This document shows positions 31,971 to 42,534 of a stretch of 64,000 nucleotides of DNA, in pieces. The notes beneath the pieces were generated by a model. The model made no database searches, was not told where the DNA came from, and saw only the letters and a list, made by a program, of their open reading frames with translations. This DNA comes from Myxococcaceae bacterium (GTDB taxonomy: Bacteria > Myxococcota > Myxococcia > Myxococcales > Myxococcaceae): NCBI GenBank assembly GCA_003818285.1, contig RPRB01000004.1, positions 16,908 through 80,907 on the forward strand, given 5' to 3'. The translations under genes and the position numbers were made by a program. Positions within the stretch are counted from its first letter, which is position 1; each line of letters starts with the position of its first letter.

Positions 31971-32294
31971 GTGGCGAACACGGTCATCGGATCCAGCATC
32001 GTCATCGACGGGGAGATCTCGGGCGACGAGGACCTCGTCATCCAGGGCACCGTGAAGGGGAAGATCTCCCTGCGCGAGAGCCTCTTCGTCGAGGGCTCCG
32101 GCGTGGTGGAGGCCGACATCGAGACCCAGAACGTGGAGATCGCCGGCCGCGTCACCGGGAACATCCAGGCCACCGACAAGGTCGAGCTCAAGGCCGACTG
32201 CCGCGTGGTGGGGGACGTGAAGGCGCCGCGCATCCTCATCGCCGACGGCGCGAGTTTCAAGGGCAACGTCGACATGGACGTGAAGGAACGCTGA
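31971..32294 (+). CDS. Bactofilin
   Basis: 107 aa; SSIVIDGEISGDEDLVIQGTVKGKISLRESLFVEGSGVVEADIETQNVEIAGRVTGNI. Confidence 0.9.
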   Translation: MANTVIGSSIVIDGEISGDEDLVIQGTVKGKISLRESLFVEGSGVVEADIETQNVEIAGRVTGNIQATDKVELKADCRVVGDVKAPRILIADGASFKGNVDMDVKER

Positions 32295-32297
32295 CCC

Positions 32298-32903
32298 ATG
32301 GCCGCCAAGGATCTCGTCACGAGCGGCAACACGGTCATCGGCCCATCCATCCTCATCAACGGCAAGCTCACCGGTGACGAGGACCTCACGGTCCGCGGAC
32401 GGGTCGAGGGTGAGCTTTCCCTCACCAAGACCCTCATCGTCGAGCCGTCCGGGGTGGTGAAGGCCAACGTCACGGTCAAGAACGCCGTGGTGAGTGGAGT
32501 GGTGGTGGGGAACATCCAGGCCACCGAGAGCGTGGAGCTCACCCAGGAAGGCCGGATGGTGGGCGACATCCGCGCACCGCGGGTCATCATCATCGACGGG
32601 GCGAGCTTCCGCGGCCGTGTCGACATGGGCGAGCTACCGCCCGGCCGGAGCCTCCCCGAGCGCACCACCCCGCGGGCCCAGCTGCGTCCCACGGTGCGGA
32701 GCCTGCCCGCGCCGCCTCCGCGCCCGGCCGCGGCCGCCGCCCGTCCGGGCAACACCGGTGCGACCGTTCCGGCGAGGAAGCCCGGAGGCATGCCGGGCAT
32801 CGTCCGCGCCGAGACCGCCCGTCCAGCACCGCCGGCGCCTCCCGCGCCGCCGGTGGTAGCCGCCGGGGCCAAGAAGAAGGTCGTGCTGAAGAAGAAGAAG
32901 TGA
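32298..32903 (+). CDS. Bactofilin with Pro-rich/Lys-rich C-terminal tail (BacP-like)
   Basis: 201 aa; bactofilin core followed by Pro/Ala-rich region ending [12 protein letters not shown]. Confidence 0.9.
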   Translation: MAAKDLVTSGNTVIGPSILINGKLTGDEDLTVRGRVEGELSLTKTLIVEPSGVVKANVTVKNAVVSGVVVGNIQATESVELTQEGRMVGDIRAPRVIIIDGASFRGRVDMGELPPGRSLPERTTPRAQLRPTVRSLPAPPPRPAAAAARPGNTGATVPARKPGGMPGIVRAETARPAPPAPPAPPVVAAGAKKKVVLKKKK

Positions 32904-32958
32904 CCCTCGGGCACGTTCCCGGAGGGCCCCCGCCCGGGGTAGCGTGCCGACGAGGTCC

Positions 32959-33771
32959 ATGGAGACGCGCGAGCACGACGAGATGAGCTCGGAATCCTCC
33001 GAGGAGCGTGCCGGGCCCGACGATGGACCGGGCACGGCGCCCTCCAGCCCGGAGGCCATCGACGCGGACGGTGCCGTCGCCGCGGACACCGCCATGCCCA
33101 CACTCCCTCCGCGGGTGGAGCCGGCGCCCACCCCACGGCTGGAGCGTCCGCCGGAGGTGGAGGAGCGGCTCGTGCCCCTCGAGCGGCTGGACGAGGACGA
33201 CACCTTCCAGCTTCGCCCGGGCGGAGACGTGGGCCGGCTGGCGATGGACCTGGCGCGGCTGGGACAGGCCTTTCCGGTGGACGTGCGCCGTCGCGAAGGC
33301 AGCGACCGTTTCCAGCTGGTCTCGGGCTTCCGGCGCGTGGCCGCGCTCCGGTTCCTGCGCCGCACGTCGGTGCTGGCGCGCGTGCATGCGAGCCTGTCGG
33401 ACGAGGACGCGCTGCTGGTGGCCCTGGCCGGGGTCCTCCATGCGGCCTCGCCCACGCCCGAGGAGCTGGCAGATCTCGAGGCGAGACTCGAGCAGGAGGG
33501 CCGGCTCTCGGCGGCCGCGCGGGACATGCTCGGACGGGCGCGGGAGACGGACGACGCGCTCGCGCCCGAGTCGGTGGAGGGCGCGGAGCAGGAGGTCGAC
33601 GCCGACGAGCTGGCCGCCGAGCTCACCGCTCGCATGGCCGAGCTGAACCAGGACCTGTCCTTGCTCGCCCCGGTGTTCGACGCTCTGGAGCCCGGCCGCC
33701 GGGCCGAGCTGCTCCAGCAGCTGCGCTACGCGGCCGAGCTGGTGGCGTACTTCGACCATGAGGAGTCCTGA
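32959..33771 (+). CDS. ParB/Srx-fold protein, PadC-like (bactofilin-associated)
   Basis: [40 protein letters not shown] (ParB-like box); directly downstream of three bactofilins, as in the Myxococcus xanthus bacNOP-padC operon. Confidence 0.75.
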   Translation: METREHDEMSSESSEERAGPDDGPGTAPSSPEAIDADGAVAADTAMPTLPPRVEPAPTPRLERPPEVEERLVPLERLDEDDTFQLRPGGDVGRLAMDLARLGQAFPVDVRRREGSDRFQLVSGFRRVAALRFLRRTSVLARVHASLSDEDALLVALAGVLHAASPTPEELADLEARLEQEGRLSAAARDMLGRARETDDALAPESVEGAEQEVDADELAAELTARMAELNQDLSLLAPVFDALEPGRRAELLQQLRYAAELVAYFDHEES

Positions 33772-33775
33772 CCCC

Positions 33776-34336
33776 ATGCCCCTGGACCGGGACCGCGCGC
33801 GGCTGCTCGAGCTGCTGACCCAGCTGTCGTTCGAGAAGCGCCGGGTGACGCTCTCCTCGGGGAAGGAGAGCGACTTCTACATCGACTGCAAGCGAACGGT
33901 GCTCACCGCCGAGGGTCACTTCCTGGTGGGGCGGCTCCTGTGGCGGGACATCCAGCGACTCGCGCCCGCCGCCGCCGCGGTGGGCGGGCTCACCCTGGGG
34001 GCGGACCCGCTCGCCTCGGCGGTCAGCTACACCAGCTACCTCGCCGGATCGCCCATCCCCGCCTTCATCGTCCGCAAGGAGCCGAAGGGCCACGGCACCG
34101 GCGAGTGGATCGAGGGGCGCAGCCTCATCGGCGATCGGGCCGAGGTCGCGGTGGTGGAGGACGTGGTCACCACCGGGGCCAGCACGCTCAAGGCGATCGA
34201 GCGGGTGGAGGCGGCCGGCCTTCGCGTGCGCTGCGTCTTCGCGCTGGTGGATCGGCTGGAGGGCGGTCGGGAGGCGGTCACCCAGAAGGGGTACGGACTG
34301 TCGACCCTCTTCACCCGGAGCGACTTCCTGCCGTGA
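33776..34336 (+). CDS. pyrE: Orotate phosphoribosyltransferase
   Basis: SGKESDFYIDCKRTVLTAEG, VAVVEDVVTTGASTLKAIERVEAAG (PRPP-binding). Confidence 0.93.
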   Translation: MPLDRDRARLLELLTQLSFEKRRVTLSSGKESDFYIDCKRTVLTAEGHFLVGRLLWRDIQRLAPAAAAVGGLTLGADPLASAVSYTSYLAGSPIPAFIVRKEPKGHGTGEWIEGRSLIGDRAEVAVVEDVVTTGASTLKAIERVEAAGLRVRCVFALVDRLEGGREAVTQKGYGLSTLFTRSDFLP

Positions 34337-35022
34337 GGGTCGCGCCGCTGCTTCTCGCAGTGGCCGCCGGCGGATGTGCCGCGGTGCCGCCGGCCATCGG
34401 TGAGCCGGGGGCGGAGGTCCCGGACCGCAAGGCCGAGGCGAGCTACCAGGAGGCGCTGTCCCGGGTCACCGAGCACCGGGAGGTGTACTCGGGCATCGAC
34501 ACGCAGCTGTTCTGCGCGGCCACCTACCAGAGCGCGGAGTTCCGGGAGGCGCGCGTCCGGCGCCAGGCCCTGTTCCAGACCTGGCCGGAGCCGAAGCTCG
34601 ACGAGGCGCTGGCCCGGGAGCGGGCCGAGGCCGCGCAGGTGCACGAGCTGGTGTTCGGGGTGAGCATCGTCGACCGCCGGTTCGACGACTTCGACTCGAA
34701 GAACACCATCTGGCGGCTCAGTCTCGCCACCGATCAAGGCGAGGTCACTCCGCTCGCGGTCCGGCGAGTGGGGCGCGCCAACCAGGACCTGCGAGCGTAT
34801 TACCCGTACCTGGGCGACTTCTGGACCATGTACACGGTGCGCTTCCCGGTGGCCGTCGCCGGACGGCCGCTGGTGGCGCCCACCACCCGTGCGCTGTTGT
34901 TCCGCATGTCCTCGACGCAAGGACAGGTGGAGATGGCGTTCCAGGTGGAGACGCGCACCGCCGCCGCGCCGTCCTCGCCGCCGGCCTCTGCAGTTCCGCC
35001 GTCGCCTCCGGCGCCGCGCTGA
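34333..35022 (+). CDS. Hypothetical lipoprotein
   Basis: GTG start overlapping pyrE stop (GTGA); lipobox LAVAAGGCAA; 229 aa. Confidence 0.65.
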   Translation: MRVAPLLLAVAAGGCAAVPPAIGEPGAEVPDRKAEASYQEALSRVTEHREVYSGIDTQLFCAATYQSAEFREARVRRQALFQTWPEPKLDEALARERAEAAQVHELVFGVSIVDRRFDDFDSKNTIWRLSLATDQGEVTPLAVRRVGRANQDLRAYYPYLGDFWTMYTVRFPVAVAGRPLVAPTTRALLFRMSSTQGQVEMAFQVETRTAAAPSSPPASAVPPSPPAPR

Positions 35023-35044
35023 CGGCGACGCGCGGCCACCAGAG

Positions 35045-36118
35045 TCAGTAGACGCGGAGGAGGAGCACGCCGCAGCCCGCTCCGGCGCGGTAGAAGGCCC
35101 ACTCGGTCCGGGTCCCGTCCGGATGCAGGCCCGCACCCTGACGCGCCGGGGGAGGGGGGACCGCCGCGAGCGCCAGCGCTGCGTGCTCCACCACGTACGC
35201 GTCGAACACCTTGTCCCCGCTCGAGGCCACGAGCTCGGTCGAGGCGATGCTCCCGTCGGCGCGCTGCACGATGCGCAGCACCGCCACCGGCTCCCCGGAG
35301 GAGGCCCGCTGGATGAGTCGCTGGGCGGCGAAGCTCGGCTGGACGGCCATGGGCCCGAGCTGGTTGGCGACGAACTCCTCCATCCGACCGGTCACGTCCT
35401 GCACGTCGCGGGCGGGCATGCGCTCGCCCTTCGGTGGATCGCGCGAGGAGTTGGCCTCCTCCAGAGCGGCGAGCCAGGCGTTGATCCACCGCTGCCCCGG
35501 GGTGAGGTCTCCGTGCTTCGGGCCGCCGCCCGGTGGAGGGGGGCCCATGTGAGACTGGAGCGCGCGCCGGTACTCCTTGAAGTAATCGTCCACCCCGGTG
35601 GCGACGAGGCGCTCGGCGAGGCCGTCCCGGCGCATCGTCTCCACCCGCTCGAGCACCCGTTTTCCTTCCACCTCGGGGCTATCGGGACGGTCGGGGGCGG
35701 TCGACGCGCCCGAGTCTCCGGGCGGAACCGGTCCTGCGCCGCGGGCGACCGCGCCGCCGGGAAACAGCTGGATGGGCGCGTCCGGAGGCGGCGCCCGCGG
35801 CGGGGTCGCGGGTGAGGGACTCGTGGGCGAGGGCGGCACGGGCGGTCCGTCGCCGATCGAGGGACGAGACGCGGTGCCGGGCGGGGAGGGCGCGACGGAT
35901 CGATGCGGCGCCGGGGGCGGATGCGGTCCGGCCCGGTCCGGGGCCGGCCGCGGGGGCAGCGGGCGGAGAGTGATGCGGGTGGCCGGCCGGGGGGGCGGGA
36001 GCTTCGGGGGGTGAACCGACCGGAGGAGCCACAGCAGAAGAGCGGCGTGCAGCAGCAGCGAGACCGCCAGCGCACGGAGCAAGGGTCGCCGCTGGACGGG
36101 GCTCCCGTGCGTCGACAT
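35045..36118 (-). CDS. TonB-like energy transducer protein
   Basis: N-terminal TM (ALAVSLLLHAALLLWLLRSV), long Pro-rich linker, C-terminal TonB-like AVLRIVQRADGSIASTELVASSGDKVFDAYVVEHAALALAAVPPPP. Confidence 0.8.
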   Translation of the reverse strand: MSTHGSPVQRRPLLRALAVSLLLHAALLLWLLRSVHPPKLPPPRPATRITLRPLPPRPAPDRAGPHPPPAPHRSVAPSPPGTASRPSIGDGPPVPPSPTSPSPATPPRAPPPDAPIQLFPGGAVARGAGPVPPGDSGASTAPDRPDSPEVEGKRVLERVETMRRDGLAERLVATGVDDYFKEYRRALQSHMGPPPPGGGPKHGDLTPGQRWINAWLAALEEANSSRDPPKGERMPARDVQDVTGRMEEFVANQLGPMAVQPSFAAQRLIQRASSGEPVAVLRIVQRADGSIASTELVASSGDKVFDAYVVEHAALALAAVPPPPARQGAGLHPDGTRTEWAFYRAGAGCGVLLLRVY

Positions 36119-36317
36119 GCGCGCGCCGCTCCTCCCTCGCTCTTGCCTGGCCTCCGACGGAACGGCCGGCCGGGGACGAATGTTCCCCGGGAGCTACAGC
36201 GTACCGGGGAACGTCTCGGGGGGCTCGTCCGTGACCACCCACACCCGCTCCAGCGGCTCGAGCGCGGGGCGTGCGGTCGAGATGCGTCACCGCCGATGGC
36301 GCGCTCGAGCCGGAGGG

Positions 36318-36872
36318 CTAGCCGCCGGGCGCGCCCAGCGCGTCGAGCAGCGCGTCCGGCGTGGCCTCCACCGAGAGCCGTGCCCGGTCCGATTCGGTGA
36401 CGAAGCCGTCGGCGACCTGGCGGTCGATGGCGGCCACCAGCGGATCCCAGAACCCGTCCACGTTGAGCAGCCCCAGGGGCCGGGTGTGCAGGCCGAGCTG
36501 GGCCCAGGTGAGCGCCTCGAACAGCTCGTCGAGCGTGCCGAAGCCGCCGGGCAGGGCGACGAAGGCGTCGCTCTCGGCGGTCATCCGTGCCTTGCGGGCA
36601 TGGAGCCCGTCCACCAGGACCAGCTCGGTGAGCCCGGAGTGGGCCACCTCGACGCTGGAAAGCGCGCGCGGGAGCACGCCGACCACGGGAGCTCCTGCCG
36701 CGAGCGCCGCGTCGGCCAGGGCTCCCATGAGCCCGACCCGCGCCCCTCCGTACACGAGGGCCAGCCCGCGCTCGCCGATGCGCCGGCCGAGCGCTCGCGC
36801 GGACTCGACGTGGACGGGAGCGTTGCCGGTGCGCGCCCCGCAGAAGACGCAGACGTGGAAGGCGCGACTCAC
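36318..36872 (-). CDS. LOG family (TIGR00730 Rossmann fold) nucleosidase
   Basis: [58 protein letters not shown] (PGGxGTxxE). Confidence 0.92.
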   Translation of the reverse strand: MSRAFHVCVFCGARTGNAPVHVESARALGRRIGERGLALVYGGARVGLMGALADAALAAGAPVVGVLPRALSSVEVAHSGLTELVLVDGLHARKARMTAESDAFVALPGGFGTLDELFEALTWAQLGLHTRPLGLLNVDGFWDPLVAAIDRQVADGFVTESDRARLSVEATPDALLDALGAPGG

Positions 36873-37675
36873 GCCGGGCGGCTCCCGGGGCCGACGCCGA
36901 AGGCACCTGGAGTCATGTCGAGGCCGGCGCCCGCGTGCATGCGCATCACCAGGACCACTGCCAGTGCGGCGAGCACGAGGAAGGGAAGCGCGAGCCGGTC
37001 GAAGGTGCGGAACGCCTGTGCCGGGTGCGTGCGGTACCCCGCGCGAATCACGAGGCCGCACACCAGCCCTGCGACGAAGCCGCCCAGGTGCGCGGCCCAG
37101 CTCACTCGGGGAACGAGGCTGACCAGGACCAGGAGGATGGTCCACTGGACCAGCACCTTCCGCGCGCGCCCGTCGGAGATGGGGAGGGCGAGCCCCAGCC
37201 ACCCCGCGATGACGCCGGAGGCCCCGGCGCTCGGGTAGTGCCACATGAACCCGAGCGCCGCGGCGGAGGACAGGAGGCCGGCGATCACCGACACCACCAT
37301 CAGGCGCGCCGTGCCGATCTGCCGCTCCACCACCGGGCCGAAGCTGAAGATGCTCAGGCCATTCATCAGGATGTGCATCGGGGTGACGTGCTCGACGTTC
37401 GAGGTGAGCACGCGCCACCACTCCCCGGCGGCGATGGCCGGCCCGTAGAGGAGGAGGCGGTCCGGCGGCTCGCCCTGGACCGCGTGGGGCAGGAACACCA
37501 GCACGCAGACCCCGAGGAAGATCCACGAGAACAGTGGGAGCGGCGGCCGGGGGACCGGCACCGGCGGCGGAGTCGGAGTGGGTTCCACCGCTTCAGAGCT
37601 CGCGCTGGACAACGGTGTCCTTGTTCCAGTTGTGGTCGTCGCGGTTGGGGTAGTCGAGCGTGTAGTGGAGCCCAC
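36869..37675 (-). CDS. Rhomboid family intramembrane serine protease
   Basis: [28 protein letters not shown] (catalytic Ser), [13 protein letters not shown] (catalytic His). Start uncertain; overlaps nadB 3' end. Confidence 0.85.
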   Translation of the reverse strand: MGSTTRSTTPTATTTTGTRTPLSSASSEAVEPTPTPPPVPVPRPPLPLFSWIFLGVCVLVFLPHAVQGEPPDRLLLYGPAIAAGEWWRVLTSNVEHVTPMHILMNGLSIFSFGPVVERQIGTARLMVVSVIAGLLSSAAALGFMWHYPSAGASGVIAGWLGLALPISDGRARKVLVQWTILLVLVSLVPRVSWAAHLGGFVAGLVCGLVIRAGYRTHPAQAFRTFDRLALPFLVLAALAVVLVMRMHAGAGLDMTPGAFGVGPGSRPA

Positions 37676-39176
37676 GGCTCTCCTTGCGGCGGCTGGCGCA
37701 CTCGACGATGAGGTGCGCGATGTCGGCGATGTTCCGCAGCTCGATGACGTCGCGGGTCACCTTGAATCGCCAGTAGTAGTCCCGGATCTCCTCGCGGAGC
37801 AGATCCAGGCGGCGCCGGGCACGCATCAGGCGCTTGTCGGTGCGGACGATGCCCACGTAGTTCCACATCAGACGGCGGACCTCTTCCCAGTTGTGGGTGA
37901 CGAGCACCGCCTCGTTGGGGTCCACCGCGGCCCCGGGGTCCCAGGGAGGGACCTCCTCGGCCTGTGCCTTGCCGCCCAGCTCCTCGGCCGCGACCTGCGC
38001 CGCCCGGTGGCCGAAGACCAGGCCCTCGAGGAGGGAGTTCGAGGCGAGCCGGTTGGCGCCGTGGAGCCCGGTCTGCGCCACCTCGCCGACGGCGAAGAGT
38101 CCCGGCACGCTGGTGCGGCCACCGAGGTCGGTGGACACGCCGCCGCACTGGTAATGGGCCGCGGGCACCACCGGGATGGGCTGTACCGCCATGTCGATGC
38201 CGAACGCCTTGCAGGTCTCGTAGATGTTGGGGAAGCGCTCGATCAGGAAGGCCCGTCCGAGGTGGGTCATGTCCAGGAGCACGAAGTCGTCGCCGCTGCG
38301 CTTGAGCTCCGAGTCGATGGCCCGGGCCACGATGTCGCGTGGAGCGAGCTCGCCGCGCGCGTCGTACCGCTGCATGAATGGCGCGCCGTTGCGCAGCCGC
38401 AGCTTGCCGCCCTCCCCGCGCAGCGCCTCGGAGATGAGGAAGTTCTTCGCCTCGGGGCTGAAGAGGCAGGTGGGGTGGAACTGGTAGAACTCCATGTTGG
38501 CGATGCGCGCGCCCGCCCGGTAGGCCATGGCCACCCCGTCGCCGGTCGCGACGTCGGGGTTCGTGGTGTACAGGTAGACCTTCCCCGCGCCTCCGGTGGC
38601 CAGCACCGTCACCTTCGCGAGGAAGGTCTCGATCTCCCCGGTGGGAAGGAGCACGTAGGCGCCGAGGCATCGCGGCTGACCGTGCGGGCTGCGCCGGTCG
38701 AGGATGAGGTCGATCGCCGCCGAGTCGGAGAAGAACTGGATCTGGGGCCGGTCGTCGCAGGCGGCGAGGAGGGCCCGTTCGATCTCCCGGCCGGTGATGT
38801 CCCCGGCGTGGACGATGCGGCGCCGGGTGTGCCCCCCCTCACGGCCGAGGTCGAGCTCCCCGTTGGGCCGGGTGTCGAAATGTGCGCCCAGGGCGGCCAG
38901 CTCGCGGATGCGCTCCGGTCCCTCGCGCACCGTGACCGACACCGCCTCGGGGTTGTTCAGACCCGCCCCGGCGTCCACCGTGTCCGCCACGTGCTGCTCG
39001 AAGCTGTCCCGCTCGGAGAGGACGGCGGCCACTCCCCCTTGGGCATACATGGTGTTGCTCTCGGAGCGGCTGCGCTTGGTGAGCACCGCCACCGATCCGC
39101 GCTGTGCGGCCTCGAGGGCGAACGACAGGCCGGCCACGCCGCCGCCGAGCACCAGGAAGTCGAACCGCTGGGGCAT
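37593..39176 (-). CDS. nadB: L-aspartate oxidase
   Basis: FLVLGGGVAGLSFALEAA FAD motif, SESNTMYAQGGVAAVLSERDSFEQHVADTVDAGAGLN, HYQCGGVSTDLGGRTSVPGLFAVGEVAQTGLHGANRLASNSLLE. Confidence 0.95.
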   Translation of the reverse strand: MPQRFDFLVLGGGVAGLSFALEAAQRGSVAVLTKRSRSESNTMYAQGGVAAVLSERDSFEQHVADTVDAGAGLNNPEAVSVTVREGPERIRELAALGAHFDTRPNGELDLGREGGHTRRRIVHAGDITGREIERALLAACDDRPQIQFFSDSAAIDLILDRRSPHGQPRCLGAYVLLPTGEIETFLAKVTVLATGGAGKVYLYTTNPDVATGDGVAMAYRAGARIANMEFYQFHPTCLFSPEAKNFLISEALRGEGGKLRLRNGAPFMQRYDARGELAPRDIVARAIDSELKRSGDDFVLLDMTHLGRAFLIERFPNIYETCKAFGIDMAVQPIPVVPAAHYQCGGVSTDLGGRTSVPGLFAVGEVAQTGLHGANRLASNSLLEGLVFGHRAAQVAAEELGGKAQAEEVPPWDPGAAVDPNEAVLVTHNWEEVRRLMWNYVGIVRTDKRLMRARRRLDLLREEIRDYYWRFKVTRDVIELRNIADIAHLIVECASRRKESRGLHYTLDYPNRDDHNWNKDTVVQREL

Positions 39177-39273
39177 GGGCCCGTCGTGTAACGCTCTCAA
39201 CCCGGCGGAAACAAGGCCATTTCTTGAGGTTCCGGCGGCGGGTTCAGTAGAGTCGGGAGCCCGGCTCCTCCCG

Positions 39274-39909
39274 ATGCGTCTCGTCCCCGTGCTCCTGCTC
39301 GCGCTACTCGCGGCTCCGTCCGCGCGCGCGAGCGCCATCTACACCTACCGCGAGAAGGACGGCACCATCGTCTACACCAACGTGCCGCCCTCGGGGGTGA
39401 AGGCGCGGCGACTGGGCGGCTCGTCGTTCCGCCAGGCACCGCGTCCGAGCGAGGCGCCGGCGCGCTCGGTCATCGCTCCCTCGCTCTATCTGGAATGGAT
39501 GACCGAGGCGGCGCGCAAGTACAACATCCCGCTGCCGCTGGTGCGGGCCGTGGCCCATGCGGAGAGCAACTTCGATCCCCACGCGCTCTCCCGGAAGGGC
39601 GCCTCGGGGCTGATGCAGCTCATGCCAGGCACCGCCTCGGAGATGTACGTGCGGGACATCTTCGACGCGCGGCAGAACATCTTCGGCGGCGTACGCTACC
39701 TGCGCGTGCTGGCCAACGAGTTCGACGGCCAGATGGAGACGATCGTGGCCGCGTACAACGCCGGGCCGGACGCGGTGCGGAAGTACGGGAACCAGATCCC
39801 TCCGTTCGAGGAGACCCGGGCCTATGTGCAGAAGGTCCTGGCGCTGTACTTCCAGTACAAGCAGGAGGGGGCGATGACCTCGCAGGTGGAGCCGGCGTCG
39901 TGGCGGTGA
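39274..39909 (+). CDS. Lytic transglycosylase (SLT domain) with N-terminal DUF4124-like segment
   Basis: IYTYREKDGTIVYTNVPP; VRAVAHAESNFDPHALSRKGASGLMQLMPGTA; AAYNAGPDAVRKYG. Confidence 0.9.
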   Translation: MRLVPVLLLALLAAPSARASAIYTYREKDGTIVYTNVPPSGVKARRLGGSSFRQAPRPSEAPARSVIAPSLYLEWMTEAARKYNIPLPLVRAVAHAESNFDPHALSRKGASGLMQLMPGTASEMYVRDIFDARQNIFGGVRYLRVLANEFDGQMETIVAAYNAGPDAVRKYGNQIPPFEETRAYVQKVLALYFQYKQEGAMTSQVEPASWR

Positions 39910-41369
39910 ACCCGGCGGAGGCCAGCGACGCGGTCTTCCTCGAGGCGCTCTACCGCGGGGGCGAGCTGCTCCAGCAGGGGCAGGTGAACGAGGCGCGCGA
40001 TCACCTCGAGCGCGCCTACCAGATGCGCCCGGCCGACGAGAAGGCGAAGAACCTGCTCGGGCTCGCCTACTTCAAGCTCGGCGATTTCGGCCGCGCCGCC
40101 GAGGTGTACGAGGCGCTGGTGCGCGAGAACGGCACCGACCCGACGCTCCGGGTCAACCTCGGCCTCGTGTACCTCAAGTCCAACCAGCTCACCCGGGCGG
40201 TTCGCGAGTTCGAGACCGCGGTCGAGCTGTCGCCCGGACATCTCAAGGCGCACAACTATCTCGGCCTCGCGCTCGCGCAGGCCGGGCAGTACGGCCGGGC
40301 ACGCGAGCACTTCGTGAAGGCCGGTTCGGAGGCCATGGCGGAGAAGATGGCCAAGGCCCTCGCTGCCGAGGCGCGTCCGGTGCCCGTGCCGCCGCGGCCC
40401 GCGCCCCCGCCCGCCGAGTCGAAGATCACGGGGATCACCCAGGAGCTCCCGGTGGTCTCGGTCTCGGACCTCGCGGGCAGGCCGGCCACGCCGATCCCGC
40501 TCACCGAGACGGTCCCACCGGCGCCGCCGGTGCCCGCGGCGCCGCTTCCCAGCTTCGGAAACGGTGAGGCCGCGGCCGCCGCCAGCGAGCCCGCGCCGGC
40601 CCGGGAGGCGCCCTCGCCCGCACCCGTCCAGCAGTTCCCGCCCGCGGCCCCCCCGAGAGCGCCGCCGTCGAACGCTTCGCCCCCGACGGGCGTGCGCGCC
40701 GCCGCGGAGGAGCCGGCGCACCCGGTGGTGCGGCCCACCGAGCTCACCACCGTCGCGGGGAAGCTGCCCGGAGACGGGAGCCGCACCTTCACCGTCACGC
40801 CCGAAGCGGTCCGGGTGGAGGTCCGGGGCGAGGTGCTGGTGCGCACCGCCGGGCTCCTGGGCTGGACCGGGCTCATCGAGGCGCGGGCCGAGTTCAAGCG
40901 CTTCCGCGGCCGGGTGACCGACAAGCCGTTCGGCTGGGGCCCGGTACGCATGCACCGGCTGGTGGGAACCGGGACGGCCTGGCTCGGGGTGATGGGGAGG
41001 ACCTTCCTCGCCGTCGACCTCGGGGACGAGAGCGTCTACCTCCGCGAGGACTGGGTGTTCGGCTTCGAGGAGCCGGTGATGTTCGAGAACGGGCGGGTCC
41101 CGAGCGAGGTGGCCCCCGACCTCGACCTCGTCCACCTGAGCGGGGTAGGGCAGGTGCTGCTCGCGCTTCCCGGCCCGCTGCGCTCCACCGAGGTGCGGCA
41201 CGACGCGCCGGTCACCGTTCCGCTCCAGCACTGGGTGGGGTGGCAGGGCCAGCTGAGCCCGCGCGTGGTGGCGCTCGGCTGGGAAGGCCCGGAGGGAACC
41301 CCTGCCCCCGCGGTGGAGCTGTCGGGCGAGGGGGTGGCCCTGCTCTGCGTTCCGGCGGGGACGACCTAG
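39900..41369 (+). CDS. TPR-repeat protein fused to a C-terminal AIM24-like domain
   Basis: TPRs (AKNLLGLAYFKLGDFGRAAEVYEALVRENGTDPTLRVNLGLVYLKSNQ); C-terminus RLVGTGTAWLGVMGRTFLAVDLGDESVYLREDWVFGFEEPVMFENGR. Confidence 0.78.
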   Translation: MAVNPAEASDAVFLEALYRGGELLQQGQVNEARDHLERAYQMRPADEKAKNLLGLAYFKLGDFGRAAEVYEALVRENGTDPTLRVNLGLVYLKSNQLTRAVREFETAVELSPGHLKAHNYLGLALAQAGQYGRAREHFVKAGSEAMAEKMAKALAAEARPVPVPPRPAPPPAESKITGITQELPVVSVSDLAGRPATPIPLTETVPPAPPVPAAPLPSFGNGEAAAAASEPAPAREAPSPAPVQQFPPAAPPRAPPSNASPPTGVRAAAEEPAHPVVRPTELTTVAGKLPGDGSRTFTVTPEAVRVEVRGEVLVRTAGLLGWTGLIEARAEFKRFRGRVTDKPFGWGPVRMHRLVGTGTAWLGVMGRTFLAVDLGDESVYLREDWVFGFEEPVMFENGRVPSEVAPDLDLVHLSGVGQVLLALPGPLRSTEVRHDAPVTVPLQHWVGWQGQLSPRVVALGWEGPEGTPAPAVELSGEGVALLCVPAGTT

Positions 41370-41393
41370 CGCCCCCGGCAACGCCGGAAGGAT

Positions 41394-41762
41394 TCAGCGC
41401 GCGGCGGCGGCGTCCACCGGGGGAGTTGCGAGCGCCGCGCGGCTTGCGCGCTCGGCATCCAGGAAGCGGGTGACGGCGACCCGGTCCGCTTGCGGCATCC
41501 GGAAGCCCTCGAAACGCTCCACCATGTGGTCCATCTGCACGTCGGTCACGCGTGCCGACCAGTCCCGCTCGTGGAGATCGAAGATCCGGAGCGCCGCGGG
41601 CCGTGCGGTGGAGCGTGTGCGGTCGTGACAGCGCCCGCAGCTGGTGCTCAGCGCCTCGCGGGCGGACTCACGAAGCTGGGAGAGCTCGACCGCGGCGTCA
41701 CTCGGGGCCTCGGCGGCAGCTCCGAGCGCGACGAGGACCAGCAGTGCCCCGGTACGACGCAT
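41394..41762 (-). CDS. Small exported cytochrome c-like protein
   Basis: Signal peptide and CGRCH (CxxCH) heme-binding motif. Confidence 0.65.
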   Translation of the reverse strand: MRRTGALLVLVALGAAAEAPSDAAVELSQLRESAREALSTSCGRCHDRTRSTARPAALRIFDLHERDWSARVTDVQMDHMVERFEGFRMPQADRVAVTRFLDAERASRAALATPPVDAAAAR

Positions 41763-41832
41763 GACGGCGAGAGGCTACTTCCCCTCGGTTGCTCGTCGCC
41801 AACCCGGGCGCACGTGGGGTAAGCCCGGGACC

Positions 41833-42522
41833 GTGAACCGGCCCCCGGAAGAGCGGCCAGTGCGGCGGAGGCGCCGGCGGCCTCGTGCCGGCCGCGAGCG
41901 CCGGCCGCCCGGGGTGCTGCTGAAGGAGTTCTGGAACGTCCCGAACCTCCTGACCTTCGGCCGGATCCTCATCATCCCGCTCTTCATCTACCTGGCGTAC
42001 CAGGCGAGCCCCCTGGCCTCGCTCCTGGCCGGGGCGCTGTTCGCCGTGGCGGCGATCACCGACGTGGTGGACGGCTGGCTCGCCCGGCGGATGGGGCTGG
42101 TCACCGTCATCGGCAAGTTCCTCGACCCGCTCGCCGACAAGCTGATCGTCCTCGCGGCGATGGTGATGCTGGTCCGGCTCGGGCGCTTCCCGGCCTGGGT
42201 GGCCATCCTCCTGCTGTCGCGCGAGCTGGTGGTCACCGGTCTGCGGCAGATCGCCGCCAGCGAGGGGATGGTCATCGCCGCGGGGCAGGAGGGGAAGTGG
42301 AAGACCGCCCTCCAGCTGGTGGGGATCATCGCCCTGCTGGTGCACTACCGGCACGAGCTGGACCTGTGGGTCTGGCGCGGTCCGGTGAGCTTCAACGCCG
42401 TGGGCCAGGTGCTGACCTACCTGAGCGTGGTGTTCAGCCTCTGGAGCGCGGGCGTCTACTTCCGCGGCTTCCTGCAGATGCTGGCCCGGCGAGGCCAGGG
42501 CGGCGGGTCGGCGGAGGCCTGA
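41833..42522 (+). CDS. pgsA: CDP-diacylglycerol--glycerol-3-phosphate 3-phosphatidyltransferase
   Basis: CDP-alcohol phosphotransferase motif DVVDGWLARRMGLVTVIGKFLDPLADK; GTG start. Confidence 0.9.
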   Translation: MNRPPEERPVRRRRRRPRAGRERRPPGVLLKEFWNVPNLLTFGRILIIPLFIYLAYQASPLASLLAGALFAVAAITDVVDGWLARRMGLVTVIGKFLDPLADKLIVLAAMVMLVRLGRFPAWVAILLLSRELVVTGLRQIAASEGMVIAAGQEGKWKTALQLVGIIALLVHYRHELDLWVWRGPVSFNAVGQVLTYLSVVFSLWSAGVYFRGFLQMLARRGQGGGSAEA

Positions 42523-42534
42523 AGACCGCCCGGC

